A DNA stretch of 64,000 nucleotides from Pseudomonas syringae KCTC 12500 (lineage in GTDB: Bacteria > Pseudomonadota > Gammaproteobacteria > Pseudomonadales > Pseudomonadaceae). The stretch covers positions 5,553,501 to 5,617,500 of the forward strand of contig NZ_AYTM02000002.1 of NCBI RefSeq assembly GCF_000507185.2, in the 5' to 3' direction. Positions within the stretch are counted from its first letter, which is position 1. Each line of letters begins with the position of its first letter. Of the stretch, positions 61,467-64,000 are shown piece after piece. Both the position numbers and the translations under genes were made by a program. Under the pieces are notes generated by a model. That model worked only from the letters and a program-made list of their open reading frames with translations. It had not been told where the DNA came from and did no database searches.

Positions 61467-62485
61467 GGCTTGAGCTCCTTCAGGCGCTGAGCGGCTTCTG
61501 CGTTATCTGCCTGATAACCCAGGATGGTTTCGTACCAGTAAGCGGCAGTGGCGTTGTCAGGGGTGGTGAAACAAGCGCTGGGTTGCAGGTATTTAGGGTC
61601 GTACTCACGCGCATAGGCCTGAGCCACTTCGACGTTGCCGGCCTGGGCGCGATTCGCGTAAAGGCGCTGGGCGACACCGCACTGCTTGTTGTTTTTGGCT
61701 AGACCGATGACGTTCAACAGGGTTGCGCTGTCAGGCGCCTGCTTGATGCAGCCTTGAACAAAACTCAACTCGTTTTCGCTGTTTAACGCTTCTACGCTGC
61801 AGGGCGCAGCGGCAGCGGGAGCCACAGCCGCAGGAGTTGTCGTCGCAACGGCGGGCTCGGGGGCAGGTGCTTTTTTGAGCAAGAACCACAGGCCCGCCGC
61901 GATGATCGCAAGCAATGCCAGACCGATAATCAGCAGCAATACCTTGCGGTTTTGCTTCTCGGGCGCCGGTATCGGAGTGACTGGCTCGACAACCGGGTCC
62001 GGCAATGCCGGCTCGGCTGGTTCAGGCAATGGCGACGAAGCAGGGTCCACTACCGGAAGTGCTGTTTGTGACGCTGCGGCGAGGCTGACGGTGGTTTGCG
62101 CGGCACCGGGTCCAGTAGCACTACCCGCGCCGGACAGGGCCAGGCCCTCCATCAGCTTCATCGGATTATCGTCTTCGCCGCTGCCATCTGGGTTGCGCAA
62201 ACGAAAATTGAATACCCCGGTTGCCGAATTCTGCAGAAGTGGGTCGACAATATCCGGACCTACCTCATGGCTGATCGAATCGCCTTGGGCGTCTTCCACA
62301 AAATGCTGGGCGAACCAGCAGGGCGCATTGGCCCATTGCTGGCTGTGCTGCAGGTAGTAGTCGTCCTGGTTGCGCTGGATAGCAAATTCCAGATTGCCTA
62401 CATCATGCTCCCAGCCACGTACCTGGAGAAAGCCACAGCCGGGAACCGGACTTGCCAGCGGTGAGAGTTTGATTGTGATGGACAT
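61463..62485 (-). CDS. Single-pass membrane protein with Pro-rich linker and repeat-like C-terminus (340 aa)
   Basis: Function unknown. The N-terminal 105 residues form a compact cytoplasmic domain (LSPLASPVPGCGFLQVRGWEH, then CWFAQHFVEDAQGDSI and FNFRLRNPDGSGEDD). A Pro/Ala/Glu-rich linker (about 140-178) and one membrane helix (181-203) follow. A second Ala/Pro-rich linker leads to a periplasmic domain with helical-repeat features (APCSVEALNSENELSFVQGCIKQAPDSATLLNVIGLAKNN), reminiscent of TPR or Sel1 repeats. The topology would connect a cytoplasmic partner, such as the SrfC-like protein, with the periplasmic VWA protein. It starts three bases after the SrfC-like stop and overlaps the VWA gene by ATGA. 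It may correspond to the SrfA position of srfABC operons, but I cannot show that. Confidence 0.82.
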   Translation of the reverse strand: MSITIKLSPLASPVPGCGFLQVRGWEHDVGNLEFAIQRNQDDYYLQHSQQWANAPCWFAQHFVEDAQGDSISHEVGPDIVDPLLQNSATGVFNFRLRNPDGSGEDDNPMKLMEGLALSGAGSATGPGAAQTTVSLAAASQTALPVVDPASSPLPEPAEPALPDPVVEPVTPIPAPEKQNRKVLLLIIGLALLAIIAAGLWFLLKKAPAPEPAVATTTPAAVAPAAAAPCSVEALNSENELSFVQGCIKQAPDSATLLNVIGLAKNNKQCGVAQRLYANRAQAGNVEVAQAYAREYDPKYLQPSACFTTPDNATAAYWYETILGYQADNAEAAQRLKELKP

Positions 62486-62488
62486 GAA

Positions 62489-64000
62489 TTATCTCGCTTT
62501 GAACGCCTGGATAACGCGGCCCATGGCCTCGTTTTGCTCAGGAGTGATTTCTTTGCCTTTGCGGTGACCGACGTTTTTCTGGGTATGAATGGCAATGCCA
62601 GAAATCCAGTCATCAGCGAAAATCACGCTCTGGTCGTCGGCTTGCGCTGCGAGGTGCGGGAAGCGACCTGGCATTTCCTTTTGATAAAAGGCAAACAACG
62701 GTTGTTTGGCACCCAGCAGGCCCGTTGGCCGCTGACCCGCAGGCTGGGCGGTGTGCCCGAACCAGGCGGCGAAGTCGTTGAGCAGCAGTTGCGCGGTCAG
62801 CACCTGGCGCTGCACCAGGTTTTCTCTGCGCACACCGCTCTGGGCACGTTTGAGCAGCGCGTTGCTGAGCTGCAACGGCAAGTCCAGGCGCTCGGCGCAG
62901 ACCACCAGTTCCTTGACCAGCAGGGCGATGGCCTCGGCGGGCAGCTCCAAAAGGTCCAGCAGGTGCTGGCGCCGGCTGAGGTTTCGCAGGTGCGTTGCCC
63001 ACAGGTCGAATGCGGCTCTGGCGAAGCGGTGTTCGTGGCTCTGGTATTGCGGCGCTATGGCCGCTGCTGCGGGCGTTTCAACCGTGGCAGTCGATGCGAT
63101 GGCCTCGCCGAATATGTCGTATTCCACTTCAGGCTTGCCGACAGCCTGCACCACTGCAGTGACGTCACTGGCAGGGCTGCCGAAATCACCGTTCAGGTAA
63201 AGGTCGCGCAACTGCTGTTCTGGCAGCGCCATGTAACCGAGCAGTTCGCCAAGTACATGCTTACCGTGCGGCGTCGTCGCGAACGGACGGGCAATCATGT
63301 TGGCGATGACCTTCTTCTTGGCCCGTTCGTCTTCGCCACCGGCTTCGTAGTACTCCTCCAGGCGCGGCAGTAATTGCACCATCAACTCGTCCAGTTGCTC
63401 GGCAATACGCTGTAACTTGAAGTCGATGTTGGCGATCGGACTGAACGCCGAGCTGAAACGGGTCATGCCGCCGTCGTTCAGCGTAAGCATCGCTTGCCAG
63501 GCTTCCTGCGGCTCCGCCACATGGCGTTTGACCAGCTCACTGTTGCTGAACGCGTGTTGCAGAGCCTGTAGCGCAGTGTGCGATGAGTCGCTGTAAGCGC
63601 GTTCTTCACCGTCCGCCGCCAACTCGATGAAGCTGGTCTTGAAGCGCGGCTTGCGCACCAGATAGGTGTTCTTGAAGGGCGTGCTGCCCCATTGCTTCAT
63701 CCAGTCTTCGTTGCCGAATCGCTCGATCATGGTCAGTTTGAGCATGTTGTCGCAGCCTTCGGGAAACTGCACGGTCTCGCCGTTGAGCGCGCCGCCGATA
63801 AAGCCGTCACACATCGTCAACGCCCAGATCAGCCCGCTGGCACGGCCATCGCGCTGCTGGGGACTAGTGCCCTGGGTCTTGTCGATCCAGCTCTTGAGCA
63901 CTGGACCGACGCTCACCACTTCGCTCTGCTTGAAGGTGCTGGTGCACATCACCAGCGCGTTCATTTCCTGCTCGTTGGTGTAGCGTTCGAACAAGTAAGC
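62489..64000 (-). CDS. SrfC-like putative virulence factor, C-terminal part (cut by window edge)
   Basis: The frame is open to base 64000 (AYLFERYTNEQEMNALVMC), so the N-terminus lies outside; about 503 residues are visible. The sequence resembles the C-terminal part of SrfC-type 'putative bacterial virulence factor' proteins (Pfam Virul_Fac), which are about 800 residues long and usually start with a P-loop NTPase domain, not visible here. It has no signal peptide or membrane helix in the visible part and should be cytoplasmic. The end, WISGIAIHTQKNVGHRKGKE, is polar. It is the first visible gene of the minus-strand operon. A SrfB-like ATPase upstream, outside the window, would be expected if this is a srfABC-type locus. 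The family call is from memory of the motif pattern. Confidence 0.65.
   Translation of the reverse strand, partial: AYLFERYTNEQEMNALVMCTSTFKQSEVVSVGPVLKSWIDKTQGTSPQQRDGRASGLIWALTMCDGFIGGALNGETVQFPEGCDNMLKLTMIERFGNEDWMKQWGSTPFKNTYLVRKPRFKTSFIELAADGEERAYSDSSHTALQALQHAFSNSELVKRHVAEPQEAWQAMLTLNDGGMTRFSSAFSPIANIDFKLQRIAEQLDELMVQLLPRLEEYYEAGGEDERAKKKVIANMIARPFATTPHGKHVLGELLGYMALPEQQLRDLYLNGDFGSPASDVTAVVQAVGKPEVEYDIFGEAIASTATVETPAAAAIAPQYQSHEHRFARAAFDLWATHLRNLSRRQHLLDLLELPAEAIALLVKELVVCAERLDLPLQLSNALLKRAQSGVRRENLVQRQVLTAQLLLNDFAAWFGHTAQPAGQRPTGLLGAKQPLFAFYQKEMPGRFPHLAAQADDQSVIFADDWISGIAIHTQKNVGHRKGKEITPEQNEAMGRVIQAFKAR

Overview
The window is high-GC gamma-proteobacterial DNA from the syringopeptin part of a syr-syp genomic island. 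It therefore most likely comes from Pseudomonas syringae, probably a pv. syringae-like strain. The evidence is a 13,528-residue non-ribosomal peptide synthetase with twelve modules and two thioesterases (SypC), followed by an aminotransferase for 2,4-diaminobutyrate and two drug-efflux-type exporters in the order known for this island.

Layout: 1-1776 (+) is the 3' end of sypB, the last Ala module. 1777-2193 is a 417-base gap with a terminator-like hairpin and a syr-syp box. 2194-42780 (+) is sypC. 42844-45965 (+) is pseE-pseF, a MacAB-like exporter. 46181-47515 (-) is dat. 47516-47790 is a divergent promoter region with a second syr-syp box. 47791-53362 (+) is pseA-pseB-pseC, an RND tripartite pump with ATGA overlaps. 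From 53444 to the right edge, all genes lie on the minus strand in one tightly packed, largely uncharacterised operon: a SrfC-like protein (cut by the window edge), a membrane-anchored TPR-like protein, a secreted VWA protein, an ABC ATPase, an FtsX-type permease, a SUMF1/FGE-like secreted protein, two coiled-coil lipoproteins, a terminator-like palindrome and a second, membrane-anchored VWA protein.

I read the adenylation-domain binding pockets by hand against GrsA PheA. The predicted order is Ala (end of SypB), then Val-Ala-Ala-Thr-Thr-Ser-Ala-Val-Ala-Dab-Dab-(Tyr/Phe). This matches the last 13 residues of syringopeptin 25A as I recall it, including Val rather than Dhb before the last Ala. 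Dat would supply Dab for modules 10 and 11. The thioesterases would release the chain as a macrolactone. PseEF and PseABC would export it, and SyrF-type LuxR regulators would act at the two boxes.

The most unusual observations are as follows. The condensation domains after modules 4 and 8 share a private active-site signature although module 8 now codes for Val. The Dab-Dab pair looks like an exact in-frame tandem duplication of 1,068 codons. SypB and SypC carry a plausible basic-tail/acidic TubC-like docking pair. The right-hand nine-gene operon looks like an undescribed trans-envelope system.
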